Assembly (NCBI RefSeq): GCF_002237645.1
Contig: NZ_MJUZ01000050.1
Location: 50,412 to 114,411 of the forward strand
Direction: 5' to 3'
Length of the DNA: 64,000 nucleotides
Source: Desulfovibrio sp. MES5
GTDB taxonomy: Bacteria; Desulfobacterota; Desulfovibrionia; Desulfovibrionales; Desulfovibrionaceae
This document shows, piece by piece, positions 19,502 to 28,071 of this stretch (position 1 is its first letter; every line of letters begins with the position of its first letter). The notes beneath the pieces were generated by a model. It did not search any database. It was not told the origin of the DNA and saw nothing but the letters and a program-made list of their open reading frames with translations. A program made the translations under genes and the position numbers.

Positions 19502-19529
19502 AGCCCTTGTCGCAGGGAGCGCAAGGGCT
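19502..19529 (-). terminator. Hairpin after the FmdB-type gene
   Basis: AGCCCTTG and CAAGGGCT form an 8-bp stem, extended by CGC/GCG inside the loop. On the minus strand it is followed by a weak TTTCTT. It lies between the zinc-ribbon gene and yicC and probably separates the two transcripts. Confidence 0.5.
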
Positions 19530-19580
19530 GAAATATTTGAGGTAATCGGCTGGAATCGTCAGCCATATTCCCATATCCCG

Positions 19581-19835
19581 TCAGGACTGGCCGCCCCCGC
19601 TTGTTCCGCAGCCGCCGGAAGGGCAGCCGCCTGCGGCGCAAGGGGGTTTGGTCTTGCTCATGGGGCGCACCGGGCCGGGCTTGAAGGGAAAAGCGCCGGT
19701 CTTGAGCGGGCTTGGAACACTCATTTGCCGTTGGGTGGCTGCACCGCACTTGGGGCAGGCCGGGGCTTCATCGCCAAAGACCAGCTCTTCAAATACATTG
19801 CCGCAACCAATGCAGGTAAAGTCAAACATGGGCAT
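19581..19835 (-). CDS. FmdB-type zinc-ribbon protein
   Basis: 84 residues. The N-terminal ribbon MPMFDFTCIGCGNVFEELVFGDEAPACPKCGA has two CxxC pairs, as in the FmdB/CxxC_CXXC_SSSS family of putative regulators. The tail is rich in Gly, Pro and Cys (CAAGGCPSGGCGTSGGG), typical of the versions in sulfate reducers. It may bind zinc through the ribbon; the role of the tail is unknown. Its own transcript is suggested by hairpins on the downstream side. Confidence 0.85.
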   Translation of the reverse strand: MPMFDFTCIGCGNVFEELVFGDEAPACPKCGAATQRQMSVPSPLKTGAFPFKPGPVRPMSKTKPPCAAGGCPSGGCGTSGGGQS

Positions 19836-19930
19836 ACTGAATCTCCTGAAATGCGCTGACTATGCAGGATTTATGGCGGTTTGTCCGCATCTGTGCAGTT
19901 CTGCCGCTGATGCTGGGCACGCTGTCTGGA

Positions 19931-20010
19931 AATTGGGCCAGCCGAGCTGTCGGGCCGACTGTGCCGACCGTGCGAATTGGGCCAATTGGGCCAATAGAGC
20001 CAACAGGGCT
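19931..20010. repeat. Array of degenerate 9-bp tandem repeats
   Basis: AATTGGGCC occurs at 19931, 19975 and 19984, followed in register by AATAGAGCC (19993) and AACAGGGCT (20002). The bases between 19940 and 19974 are degenerate 9-mers of the same kind. Read on the minus strand the array encodes a Gly-X-X pattern (VGSIGPIGPI), but that frame has no other sign of being a gene. It fills most of the fmdB-to-PfpI gap of 317 bases. Confidence 0.7.
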
Positions 20011-20152
20011 ATGCGCGCCTGGGGGCTTGCCCACAGGCTATCTCTGCTTATATAAATACATATACGCGTAAAGCAAGGGCGGCATCATGCCGCCCGGCAA
20101 GCGCAAACCGGCCCCTGGCTGTTGATCGGCCCGGAGCCGCAGGAGGAAAATT

Positions 20153-20734
20153 ATGAAAAAAATTCTGGTACTGGCCGGTGATTATGTTGAAGACTATGAA
20201 GTAATGGTGCCTTTCCAGATGCTGCTTATGCTTGGCTATGACGTGCATGCCGTCTGCCCCGGCAAAAAGCCCGGTGATGTCGTGCGGACCGCCATACATG
20301 ATTTTGAGGGTGATCAGACATATTCTGAAAAACGCGGCCATAATTTTTCCATCAACTATGACTTTGACAAGGTAAATACCGCCGATTACGTGGGACTGGT
20401 CATTCCTGGCGGGCGCGCCCCCGAATATCTGCGTCTAAACCCGCGTATTCTTGAAATTGTGCGCGAGTTTGACGCTGCCAAAAAGCCCATTGCCGCAGTT
20501 TGCCACGGCCCGCAGATACTGGTTTCTGCCGGGGTGCTGAAAAACCGCACCTGCACGGCGTATCCCGCCGTGAAGCCTGATGTCGTTGACGCTGGCGCCA
20601 AGTGGGGCGAATTAAACGAAACCCTTACCAATGCGGTTGTGGATGGTCATATTGTCACCGCTCCGGCCTGGCCTGCCCATCCCGCCTGGATTGCGGCCTT
20701 TGCCAAGCTGCTTGGCGCCAAGATCAGCATTTAA
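20153..20734 (+). CDS. DJ-1/PfpI family protein
   Basis: 193 residues, class I glutamine-amidotransferase-like fold. The nucleophile elbow [16 protein letters not shown] gives the conserved Cys at about residue 120, and the Glu of the N-terminal VEDYE (about residue 15) fits the acidic partner. The segment [19 protein letters not shown] is typical of the group. Members are annotated as intracellular protease, chaperone or glyoxalase/deglycase; the sequence does not decide between them. A good AGGAGG site precedes the ATG. A stem-loop follows at 20791. Confidence 0.9.
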   Translation: MKKILVLAGDYVEDYEVMVPFQMLLMLGYDVHAVCPGKKPGDVVRTAIHDFEGDQTYSEKRGHNFSINYDFDKVNTADYVGLVIPGGRAPEYLRLNPRILEIVREFDAAKKPIAAVCHGPQILVSAGVLKNRTCTAYPAVKPDVVDAGAKWGELNETLTNAVVDGHIVTAPAWPAHPAWIAAFAKLLGAKISI

Positions 20735-20790
20735 CTGCATAATCTGACTGCACAAGCCTGATCATAATCTTTGCGATTGACGGCCCATAA

Positions 20791-20827
20791 AGCAAGCGCC
20801 CCGTGAATCCATCACCGGGCGCTTGCT
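20791..20827 (+). terminator. Stem-loop after the PfpI gene
   Basis: An 11-bp perfect stem, AGCAAGCGCCC with GGGCGCTTGCT, encloses a 15-base loop. No T-run follows, so it is a terminator candidate or 3' stabiliser. It separates the PfpI gene from the glcD pair. Confidence 0.5.
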
Positions 20828-21021
20828 GGTCTGTAACAGGCGGTCATAAAACTGCTCATGAAGGTTTTTGCGGGGGAGTGTTGGCCCGCTGTCGCGTCCT
20901 TGCCATTGGCCGCCCGCAACGGCGCTTTGTCAAACAGCCTTGCGGCAAGGCGAAAACAAAAGTGAAGCGCTGCTGTTCCGACGCATCACCACCACTTGAA
21001 ATCTGGAAATCTGGAGACGTC

Positions 21022-22401
21022 ATGTCTGGGGAATATATCACTGCGCTCACTCCTGAGCACAAGAAATTTCTTGTGGATCTGTTCGGGGACGGGGTCGCTT
21101 TTGATCCGGAAGTGCTGCGGGTTTACGCCTCTGACGCCAGCCTGAAGGTTGGCGCTGTCCTGGCCATGGTGCGCCCTGTAGGCGTTGAGCAGGTGTGCGA
21201 ATTCATGCGCTGGGCCGAAGCTGAAAATGTTGCGGTTCACCCCCGTGGTCGTGGAACCAGCCTGTCTGGCGGGTGCGTGCCCACGGTTCCCGGCATTGTC
21301 GTCTCCATGCTCGGGATGGACAGAATTCTGGACATTTCCGCCGAAGATTTTGTGGCTGTCATTGAGCCTGGCGTCAACACGGCCCGATTTCAGGCGGAAT
21401 GCGAAAAGCTGGGGCTGTTTTATCCGCCGGATCCCGCCAGCGGCAAAGCCACCAGCGTGGGCGGCAATGTGGCCACCTGCGCGGGCGGCCTGCGCGCCGT
21501 GAAGTACGGCGTCACCAGAGACTACGTAATCGGCGTTGAAGCCGTGCTGCCGGGGGGCAAACTGCTCAAGTTCGGCGGGCGTTCGCACAAGGATGTTATC
21601 GGCCTTGATATGGGCCGCCTGTTTGTGGGCAGCGAAGGAACGCTTGGCATAATCACCAAGCTCATTTTGAAGCTTATTCCCAAGCCCGAAGCCTCGGCCT
21701 CGGTGCTTGTGGGCTACCCCTCGCTGGATGCGGCCCTTGCCTCCATGAGCAAGGTGTTTGCCGCTGGCATTCTGCCTTGCGCCGTTGAGTTCATGAATGA
21801 GACGGTGCTGGAAATCCTTGGCAAAACCGGCGACGTGCCCTGGCCGCAAGCGGTCAAATCCCTGCTGCTTTTTCAGGTTGATGGAAGCAGGGGTACTGTC
21901 CCTTTAGAAAACGCCCGTCTTTCACAGCAGTTGAACGACGCGCTGTGGCGCATGGAGGGCGTGGGCAAGGAAGAAGAGGACAACATATGGGCCTACCGCC
22001 GCAGGGTATCGGCAGCATCCTATGTGCTTGGGCCGGACCGCATCGGCGGCGACATGGCTGTGCCCCGGGGTTCTCTTCTCAAGGCAGTGCGGCGGTTTGA
22101 AGAAATCGCGGCTTCCAACGGAAAGCGGCTCATTGCCTTTGGTCATGCAGGTGACGGCAATATTCATGCGAATCTGCACTATGACGCCTCGGACCCTGAT
22201 GATACGCGTCGCACAGAGAAAACCCATCATGAACTGGATGCGGCCGCGCTTGAGTTCGGCGGCAGTCTTTCCGGCGAACACGGGGCGGGATTTCTCAAAG
22301 ACGTGAGTAAGCAGCTTGGCAAGGAGGAACACTCCCTGATGCGTGGCGTCCGTCGGATTTTTGATCCCAGGGGGATACTCAACCCCGGCAAGGGCTATTG
22401 A
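21022..22401 (+). CDS. FAD-linked D-2-hydroxyacid dehydrogenase (GlcD type)
   Basis: 459 residues from the ATG at 21022, which has GGAG five bases ahead; the longer frame from 20803 adds unrelated residues. An FAD-binding PCMH domain (AVHPRGRGTSLSGGCVPTVPGIV, then PPDPASGKATSVGGNVATCAGG) is followed by the FAD-oxidase C-terminal domain with RLIAFGHAGDGNIHANLHY and SGEHGAGFLK. The family oxidises D-lactate or glycolate. With the Fe-S partner one base downstream it would pass electrons to the membrane pool or an electron-transfer partner, as in the lactate-oxidising modules of sulfate reducers. Confidence 0.92.
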   Translation: MSGEYITALTPEHKKFLVDLFGDGVAFDPEVLRVYASDASLKVGAVLAMVRPVGVEQVCEFMRWAEAENVAVHPRGRGTSLSGGCVPTVPGIVVSMLGMDRILDISAEDFVAVIEPGVNTARFQAECEKLGLFYPPDPASGKATSVGGNVATCAGGLRAVKYGVTRDYVIGVEAVLPGGKLLKFGGRSHKDVIGLDMGRLFVGSEGTLGIITKLILKLIPKPEASASVLVGYPSLDAALASMSKVFAAGILPCAVEFMNETVLEILGKTGDVPWPQAVKSLLLFQVDGSRGTVPLENARLSQQLNDALWRMEGVGKEEEDNIWAYRRRVSAASYVLGPDRIGGDMAVPRGSLLKAVRRFEEIAASNGKRLIAFGHAGDGNIHANLHYDASDPDDTRRTEKTHHELDAAALEFGGSLSGEHGAGFLKDVSKQLGKEEHSLMRGVRRIFDPRGILNPGKGY

Positions 22402-22402
22402 G

Positions 22403-23548
22403 ATGAAAAGAGGTTGCACCCAATGCGGTGAATGCCTGAACGTCTGTCCGGTCTACGACCTATTCAGGCGTGAAGAATACGCGCCAAAGGGCAAGCGTTT
22501 GCTCATGGAGCCGCTGGACGCCGAATACGGCAGCGGGGCAGGGGAGGCGCTTTCCTGGCGCACCATACGGGAACTTTCGCGCTTGTGTGCGGGCTGCGGC
22601 CGCTGCCAGCGTGCCTGTGCGCGCAAGCTTTCCACCGCCGATCTTCTGGCGGACGCCCGCGCGCGAAACCCTCACTGGTCGCAAGCCCTCTGGGAACTCT
22701 GGATACAAAGGCTCGGCCCCCTCTGGCCCATGGCGGGCAAAATTGCCATGCTCGCTCCTGACGCCATCATCCCCGGCAGTCTGCATTCTTTGCTCGGAAC
22801 CGCCCGGGCGCTGGTCGCCCTGCCGCCCTGTGATCCCTGGATGTTGCTGCAGCCCGAAGAGAGCGTTCATGGAACGCCCGTGGTTCTGTTCAGCGGCTGT
22901 ACCGCCAACAATGTCAGGTCACGCTGGACGGAAAAGGCGGAAACGCTGCTGCGGGCCTGGGGCTATGACGTTCTTGATGCGTCAGGCTTCACGTGTTGCG
23001 GTGGAACCCTGCACCATGCCGGGCAGTACAAAGCGCAGAAAAGCGCGCGCGATCAGAATGTAGAAGTCTGGCGCTCGCTTGGTCGTCCGCTGGTGGCCAG
23101 TTTTTGCGCCTCGTGCAAGCACAGCCTTGAGGAATACGCCGCAACTTTGCCCGAAGATGAAGGCAGGGAATGGAAGGAAAAATGCCAGGGGCTGTCTGCC
23201 CTGCTGATCAGACCGCGAGTCCGGGCCACAGGGCATGCCCCGGCGGCGGTGGCTTATCACCAGCCCTGCCACTGGAATGCGGCAGATCCTGACCAGCCCC
23301 TGCTCAAGCTCGGTCTGCCTGACCTGAAGAAGGGCGCTGGCCTGTGCTGCGGCATGGGGGGCATCCTCAAGATGAGCAACCCTGGCCTTTCAATGGACAT
23401 GGCCCGAAGGTGCTTTGAGGGCTTTGCTCCTGAAGCGCGAGTGGTCATTACCGGATGCAGCGGCTGCGTCATGCAGCTTGCCTCTGCCGCTCCCGAAGGG
23501 GTGGAAGTGCGCCATTGGCTGGATATTGTGGATGCAAAAAACGCGTAA
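22403..23548 (+). CDS. Fe-S subunit of 2-hydroxyacid dehydrogenase (GlcF/LldE type)
   Basis: 381 residues; the ATG at 22403 follows the glcD stop by one base. Two [4Fe-4S] motifs open the protein (CTQCGECLNVCP at about residue 5, CAGCGRCQRACA at about residue 66). Two cysteine-rich CCG domains follow (TCCGGTLHHAGQ and AGLCCGMGGILKMSN), as in heterodisulfide reductase B and GlcF. It should accept electrons from the FAD subunit. Co-translation with glcD is implied by the spacing. Substrate (lactate or glycolate) cannot be decided from the sequence. Confidence 0.92.
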   Translation: MKRGCTQCGECLNVCPVYDLFRREEYAPKGKRLLMEPLDAEYGSGAGEALSWRTIRELSRLCAGCGRCQRACARKLSTADLLADARARNPHWSQALWELWIQRLGPLWPMAGKIAMLAPDAIIPGSLHSLLGTARALVALPPCDPWMLLQPEESVHGTPVVLFSGCTANNVRSRWTEKAETLLRAWGYDVLDASGFTCCGGTLHHAGQYKAQKSARDQNVEVWRSLGRPLVASFCASCKHSLEEYAATLPEDEGREWKEKCQGLSALLIRPRVRATGHAPAAVAYHQPCHWNAADPDQPLLKLGLPDLKKGAGLCCGMGGILKMSNPGLSMDMARRCFEGFAPEARVVITGCSGCVMQLASAAPEGVEVRHWLDIVDAKNA

Positions 23549-23636
23549 ACGGGCATGAACAGGTTGAATCGCGCGGGCCGCGCGTGCTGCGTCAGTTCGG
23601 GCTAGGCCTGCGTAAAGCAGGCTGAGAGTGGAACAG

Positions 23637-23676
23637 GCGGTAAGCCCCGGCCCGGTTTTTTGCCGGGGCTTACCGC
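23637..23676. terminator. Bidirectional terminator-like hairpin
   Basis: A 15-bp perfect stem (GCGGTAAGCCCCGGC with its complement) surrounds a loop containing TTTTTT. It lies between the convergent glcF and gcvH-like genes, 88 bases from one and 13 from the other, and can serve both. Confidence 0.7.
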
Positions 23677-23689
23677 TGTGAAACTGTTT

Positions 23690-24070
23690 TTACGCCTTGA
23701 CCATGGCAGCGTAGTCGCTGCCGCTTATGCAGGCGCTTTCATCGTAAGAAGAAGCGGTGACGCGCACCAGCCAGCCCTGACCGTAGGCATCGTCGTTCAG
23801 CAGCTCCGGCGTATCGGCAAGCGCGCTGTTGGCTTCTGCCACGGTGCCAGAGATCGGCATGATGGCATCGCTGGTAACCTTGACGGATTCAATGGAAGCG
23901 CAGGATTGCCCCTGTTCAAAATGGGCTCCTTTTTCAGGCAGATCCACAAATATTACGCTGCCAAGCTGCTCCTGGGCATAGTCCGTGATGCCGATGAGCC
24001 ATGAACCGTCGTCCTGCTTTTGCGCCCACAAATGGTCAGCGTGGTACAGTCTGTCTTCAGGAAAGTGCAT
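23690..24070 (-). CDS. gcvH: GcvH-like lipoyl carrier protein
   Basis: 126 residues from the ATG at 24070, chosen for the GGAGAAG site before it and the normal start MHFPEDRLYHADHLWA. ASIESVKVTSDAIMPISG carries the lipoyl-lysine (Lys64), and the hammerhead fold spans the full length. The H-protein normally shuttles aminomethyl groups between P- and T-proteins, but no gcvP or gcvT is present here. Instead it follows lpd by 10 bases in an operon with a glutaredoxin-like protein and a transporter. It may therefore be an orphan H-protein with a different job, as in LbpA-type or GcvH-L-type carriers. Confidence 0.88.
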   Translation of the reverse strand: MHFPEDRLYHADHLWAQKQDDGSWLIGITDYAQEQLGSVIFVDLPEKGAHFEQGQSCASIESVKVTSDAIMPISGTVAEANSALADTPELLNDDAYGQGWLVRVTASSYDESACISGSDYAAMVKA

Positions 24071-24080
24071 AGTCTTCTCC

Positions 24081-25466
24081 TTATGCGCCAGTAGCGGAAG
24101 ATTTTGGCGCCCGTATGGCCGCTGGGATAATTTCATCCAGAGTGGGGTGAGCGAACATGATTTCGTCCAGCCTGGATTCTGTATACGCATCCTTTATGAG
24201 CAACTGGGCCACCGTCACCAGATGCGACACTCCGTGCCCGACAGCGGCGATGCCAGCTATGTGGCCTTCATGCCATACCACTTTGACAAATCCTGCGGTT
24301 CCGCCGCTCGCCTGTGCTATGGGGTTCGCCGTCAGGGGAGCCTGAGAAGTTTCCACCGTTTTGCCCTGACGGAGCAGCGCGTCCGCGGTCAGGCCAACAC
24401 GCATGATTTCCGTGCCGCCGTAAACGCAGGAGGGGACAGGCCCTGGCTCATAATCGCTCTGGGTTTCGCCCAGAATATGTCTGGTCACATAGGCGGCCTG
24501 ATGTTCCGCCGCATGCGCCAGAAGGGTAAGGCCGTTGATGTCGCCTATGGCGTACAGGTCAGGGCCGCTTTGCAGCTTGGCGTCCACCTGCACATAGCCA
24601 CGCGCCGTGAGGCTGCCGCCTGCACTCTCCACACCGAGGCCAGCGCTGTTGGGCTTGCGCCCTACGGCCACCAGCGCCTTGGTTGCCGTGATGACTGTGC
24701 CATCCTCAAGTTCCAGCCGCGCCTTGCCGTCAGCAGAGCTCAGGCTCTTGGCCTTGGCGCCTTCATGGCAGATAATGCCCTTCTTGGTCAGAGCACGAAG
24801 CATTTCTTTTGCTATGTCTGCGTCTTCCGTAGGCGCTATGTGCGCGGCGGCTTCCACTATGGTCACCGTACTGCCCATGGATGAAAAAAAGTCCGCCATT
24901 TCAAGACCAATGGCTCCCGCGCCCACGACGATCAGACTTTCGGGGATCGCGGCGATGCGTAAAAGATCGGTGCTGTCCAGAACATTCTGGTGGTCGGGCG
25001 TAAGACCCGGAAATGCCGCAGATGAGGTCCCGCAGGCGAGAATTATCTTTGTTCCGGCCAGTGAAACAGGCCCCTGGGCAGTGGCGACCTGCACCTGCGT
25101 CTGCCCTTCTTTTTGCCCTGTGCAAACGCCACGACCTTCAAAAAGATCTATGCCAAGAGCGGCCAGACTTTTTGCAAGAGTCTGGCTTGTGCCCTTGGTA
25201 AAGCGCGTGACGCGGTTTTGCAGGGCTGTAAAGTCCACCTGTATGCTGCCTTTGGCAATGCGCACACGTTCCTGGGCATGCAAAAGACCTTGCGGTGCCG
25301 TGGCCCCAAGCAGCATTTTTGTGGGGATGCAGCCAGCGTTAAGGCAGGTGCCGCCCCAGTGGCTGTCCTCAATCAGCGCGACCTTTTTGCCCGCCTGAGC
25401 CAGGATGCGGGCCGCAGTGGTTCCCCCCGGGCCGCCTCCTATTACGATGACATCATATGTCTGCAC
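24081..25466 (-). CDS. lpd: Dihydrolipoamide dehydrogenase
   Basis: 461 residues, a FAD-containing disulfide reductase. VIVIGGGPGGTTAARIL binds FAD, GGTCLNAGCIPTK holds the redox cysteines 41 and 46, VVGAGAIGLEMADFFSSMGSTVTIVEA binds NAD, DLYAIGDING is the second FAD motif, and AHPTLDE near the C-terminus contains the catalytic His. It would reoxidise the dihydrolipoyl group of the adjacent GcvH-like carrier with NAD+. It lies 12 bases after the glutaredoxin-like gene and 10 before gcvH, clearly one operon. Confidence 0.95.
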   Translation of the reverse strand: MQTYDVIVIGGGPGGTTAARILAQAGKKVALIEDSHWGGTCLNAGCIPTKMLLGATAPQGLLHAQERVRIAKGSIQVDFTALQNRVTRFTKGTSQTLAKSLAALGIDLFEGRGVCTGQKEGQTQVQVATAQGPVSLAGTKIILACGTSSAAFPGLTPDHQNVLDSTDLLRIAAIPESLIVVGAGAIGLEMADFFSSMGSTVTIVEAAAHIAPTEDADIAKEMLRALTKKGIICHEGAKAKSLSSADGKARLELEDGTVITATKALVAVGRKPNSAGLGVESAGGSLTARGYVQVDAKLQSGPDLYAIGDINGLTLLAHAAEHQAAYVTRHILGETQSDYEPGPVPSCVYGGTEIMRVGLTADALLRQGKTVETSQAPLTANPIAQASGGTAGFVKVVWHEGHIAGIAAVGHGVSHLVTVAQLLIKDAYTESRLDEIMFAHPTLDEIIPAAIRAPKSSATGA

Positions 25467-25478
25467 GAAATCATCCTC

Positions 25479-26303
25479 CTATTTTGCAACGTCAGCTTTG
25501 AACAGCAGCTGGCGTGAAGCGGAGCGGTATACAAGCAGGGTTTGTTCCGGCAGAGGCTCCAACCCATGCATATCCCAGGCCATATCCGGCGTTACTGCGG
25601 CAATGACGTAGGGCAGGGTGGGCGTATTGCTGGCCTCAAAGACCATCTTGGCGGCGGCGACGGCCTCGGCCCTGTCCGGCCATGCCCACGTTCCGTCCTC
25701 GCCCGGCTGCGGCACCGCGAAAAAGCGTATGATTCCATCGGGCGTAGAACGCACAAGCTCGATGGTTTCCGCAAGCGCTTCCTTGGACGGCGCGCCGCCA
25801 AAAATGCGTTCCATTGCGGCGCTTCCGCCCACGACGTTAAGAATGACGTGCACGTCCTTGATGGCCAGGAGTTTCCGCAGCAGATCGGGCTTGCGTCCGT
25901 CCACCTGCAGCCATACCTGAAGACCGCCCTTTGCCAGCCGGTCAACAAGGGTGAGCATATTTTCTTCTTGCCCGTCGGGGCATTGGGACGGGTAGATTCC
26001 CGCGATCTTGCCGTGAAGCATGTCGCTTCTGGTCACGCAGCTCTCAAGAACGCGTCCGGAAAGCAGGTAGGCCAGTATTTCGCCAGAGCCCTGCTTGATA
26101 ACCTCTCCGTCATCAAAAAGCGGAAACTCCACACCTTCGGGGTTGCGGTAAATGGCCTTGCGGTTGGTGCGGTAAAAGGTGTTGAAGGTCTGCGCATCGG
26201 CCTTGAAATCAACGGTGCCATAGTCCAGCCCGCGTTCGGCAAGAAAACTTTTGACAATCTTGCAGCGTATACAGTCAGGCGCTGTGTAAAGGGTGATGCT
26301 CAT
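25479..26303 (-). CDS. Glutaredoxin-like domain fused to a radical-SAM-like half barrel without cluster motif
   Basis: 274 residues. The first 85 look like a glutaredoxin: SITLYTAPDCIRCKIVKSFLAERGLDY with a C-I-R-C redox pair (Cys11, Cys14) and later LFDDGEVIKQGSGEILAYL. Residues about 90-210 resemble the C-terminal part of NrdG/PFL-activase-like radical SAM proteins (GLQVWLQVDGRKPDLLRKLLAIKDVHVILNVVGG, then IELVRSTPDGIIRFFAVP). The CxxxCxxC cluster motif is missing. The last 60 residues are not recognised. It precedes lpd by 12 bases. A thiol-disulfide role linked to the lipoyl carrier is my inference; the substrate is unknown. Confidence 0.7.
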   Translation of the reverse strand: MSITLYTAPDCIRCKIVKSFLAERGLDYGTVDFKADAQTFNTFYRTNRKAIYRNPEGVEFPLFDDGEVIKQGSGEILAYLLSGRVLESCVTRSDMLHGKIAGIYPSQCPDGQEENMLTLVDRLAKGGLQVWLQVDGRKPDLLRKLLAIKDVHVILNVVGGSAAMERIFGGAPSKEALAETIELVRSTPDGIIRFFAVPQPGEDGTWAWPDRAEAVAAAKMVFEASNTPTLPYVIAAVTPDMAWDMHGLEPLPEQTLLVYRSASRQLLFKADVAK

Positions 26304-26399
26304 GGCGCTCTCCTTGAAATTACGTAAGCCGGGCAGGCAGACAGTCTTGGCCTATCTGTCCCGCCCGGCAAGCAGAAAAAAGGTTTGTGGCCGGTATGG

Positions 26400-27734
26400 T
26401 CAGGCGATGTCTTCCAGAGACTTGCCGCCGGTGGGCGCGCCCCACAGGGCAAGCACAATGGCGGGCACTACGCAGAGTGCGCTGAATATATAGAATACGC
26501 CGTCAAAGCTGTATGCAGCGTACACTACAGGAATGAGAGGTTGTGAAAAAGCTACCGCAAGACGGCCTATGGAAGAATGAAAGCCGGTAGCCGTGTTGCG
26601 CAGGTGCGTGGGGTAGGATTCTGCCGTGTACGAAAAAATGGTGAATGCCAGGCCCATGGCAAAGGCCGTAAGCAGCGCGCCCACGCCAACAACGACCCAG
26701 TAGGAACTGACATTGCCGAATATGGGCGCCAGCACCGACATGACAACCAGCATGATGACCAGGGGTATCTTACGCCCGCCCATATCGGTAAAGGCGCTGG
26801 AAGCGAAAAGGCCCAGAGGCACGCCGATTGAAATGAGCGTGGTGGCCATCAGGCATTCTTCAAGGGTAAAGCCGTGCGCTTTGAGCAGCGTGGCCGTCCA
26901 GTTTGTAACCACAAAGGTGGCGGGGTTGGTGCAGAGCACCAGCACAAGAATGACCAGCGTGCGTTTAACGTATTTCTGGCTGATCATGCCCAGCAGCACT
27001 TCACGCAGTGGCGGTTTGTGGGTGGAGCCTTTGCTGGCAGCCTCTGAAAGATCAATATTCATGTGCGTCAGGTCAAGCATGACCTCTTCCGCTTCCTTGA
27101 TGCGGCCACGGCTCACCAGCCAGCGGGGGGATTCGTCCAGGTACTTCCAGGCAATAAACAGGGCAATGTAACCCATGCCGCCAAGATAGAAAATGTAGCG
27201 CCACGCTTCTTCATGCAGAGGGATGATGGCCCTGCAGAGCATGCCGATGACGGGCACGGCGCAAAAACCAACCCCTGCCACAAGGTTTTGCCATTTTCCC
27301 CGGCTTTCAGCCGGGGCCATTTCAGCGATATAGGCTTGTGAACAAACCATGAGGCAAAAGACGCCAAATCCTGTCAGTGCGCGCGAGGCCACAAAGACAT
27401 GGAAGTCGTCCGTCAGGCCGTTGATGATGGACGCTGTGGAAAACAGGGTAATGGCAATAAGAAATGTTTTACGACGGCCAATAAGGTCGGATATGAATCC
27501 GCCTACAAAACCGCCGCATGTCATGGCCGCGAAATACCAGAAGGTGACCGTGCCGATATCGCGCATGGTCAGCCCCCAGTGTTGCATCAGGGCCGGGGCT
27601 ATGAAACCGAAGTTCCAGTTGTCCATCTGTTCGCAAAAATACGCCACCATAATAATGAAAAAGACGGCTTTATGGCGACCAGTGACTTGTAGTCCGTCGA
27701 AGTAGTTATTGCTGATTCTCTCTTGGCCTGGCAT
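26400..27734 (-). CDS. MFS transporter (metabolite:H+ symporter-like)
   Basis: 444 residues with about 12 membrane helices. The MFS signature between helices 2 and 3 is present (GGFVGGFISDLIGRRKTFL), as is the end-of-helix-4 type ASRALTGFGVF and YIAEMAPAESRGKW, and the second-half repeat FTDMGGRKIPL. ESPRWLVSRGRIKEAEEVM in the central loop is typical of the sugar-porter/SV2/metabolite symporter branches. First gene of the operon MFS-Grx-lpd-gcvH and divergent from the porin at 28072, so the two may take up the same compound through inner and outer membranes. The substrate is not known. Confidence 0.88.
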   Translation of the reverse strand: MPGQERISNNYFDGLQVTGRHKAVFFIIMVAYFCEQMDNWNFGFIAPALMQHWGLTMRDIGTVTFWYFAAMTCGGFVGGFISDLIGRRKTFLIAITLFSTASIINGLTDDFHVFVASRALTGFGVFCLMVCSQAYIAEMAPAESRGKWQNLVAGVGFCAVPVIGMLCRAIIPLHEEAWRYIFYLGGMGYIALFIAWKYLDESPRWLVSRGRIKEAEEVMLDLTHMNIDLSEAASKGSTHKPPLREVLLGMISQKYVKRTLVILVLVLCTNPATFVVTNWTATLLKAHGFTLEECLMATTLISIGVPLGLFASSAFTDMGGRKIPLVIMLVVMSVLAPIFGNVSSYWVVVGVGALLTAFAMGLAFTIFSYTAESYPTHLRNTATGFHSSIGRLAVAFSQPLIPVVYAAYSFDGVFYIFSALCVVPAIVLALWGAPTGGKSLEDIA

Positions 27735-28071
27735 GGATTTTTCCTTTTGGCGCTAGGAGTTGAGCGTGATTGTTTTTACTGTGTTGAAACTGCCGACTTC
27801 AACGGGAGCAGGAGGTTGTACTTTTAATAACGGGACGAGCGTTTTTTGTTGTAGACTGCGCTACGTTTTTACAAGTTTTTTCAGATATCACGGCGTACCA
27901 GAAGGTTATGCTTATTCAAGTCAGATCGTTAGACATATTTTATGTGAAAAAAAGAGTTATTTGAAAAAAGTGTCGCTGAGACTACAAATTCGCGCAAAAG
28001 AACACGTCATTGTCCTGTGCAGGAAGCGGGAGGTGCAGGAGGTCGCACCTATTTTCACAGGAGGAGTTACG
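27735..28071. promoter_or_regulatory. Divergent control region between MFS operon and porin
   Basis: 337 bases, A+T rich around 27850-27990, that must carry promoters in both directions. Just before the porin start a small stem (AGGTGC at 28031-28036 with GCACCT at 28045-28050) presents AGGAGGTC in its loop, and a second purine-rich ribosome site (AGGAGGAG) lies at 28059-28066, six bases from the ATG. I found no clear palindromic operator. Confidence 0.45.

Noticed and set aside
19822..20034. Collagen-like minus-strand open frame over the 9-bp repeats
   Set aside because: Only the repeat gives the Gly-X-X pattern; the rest is unrecognisable and overlaps the FmdB-type gene's start region.
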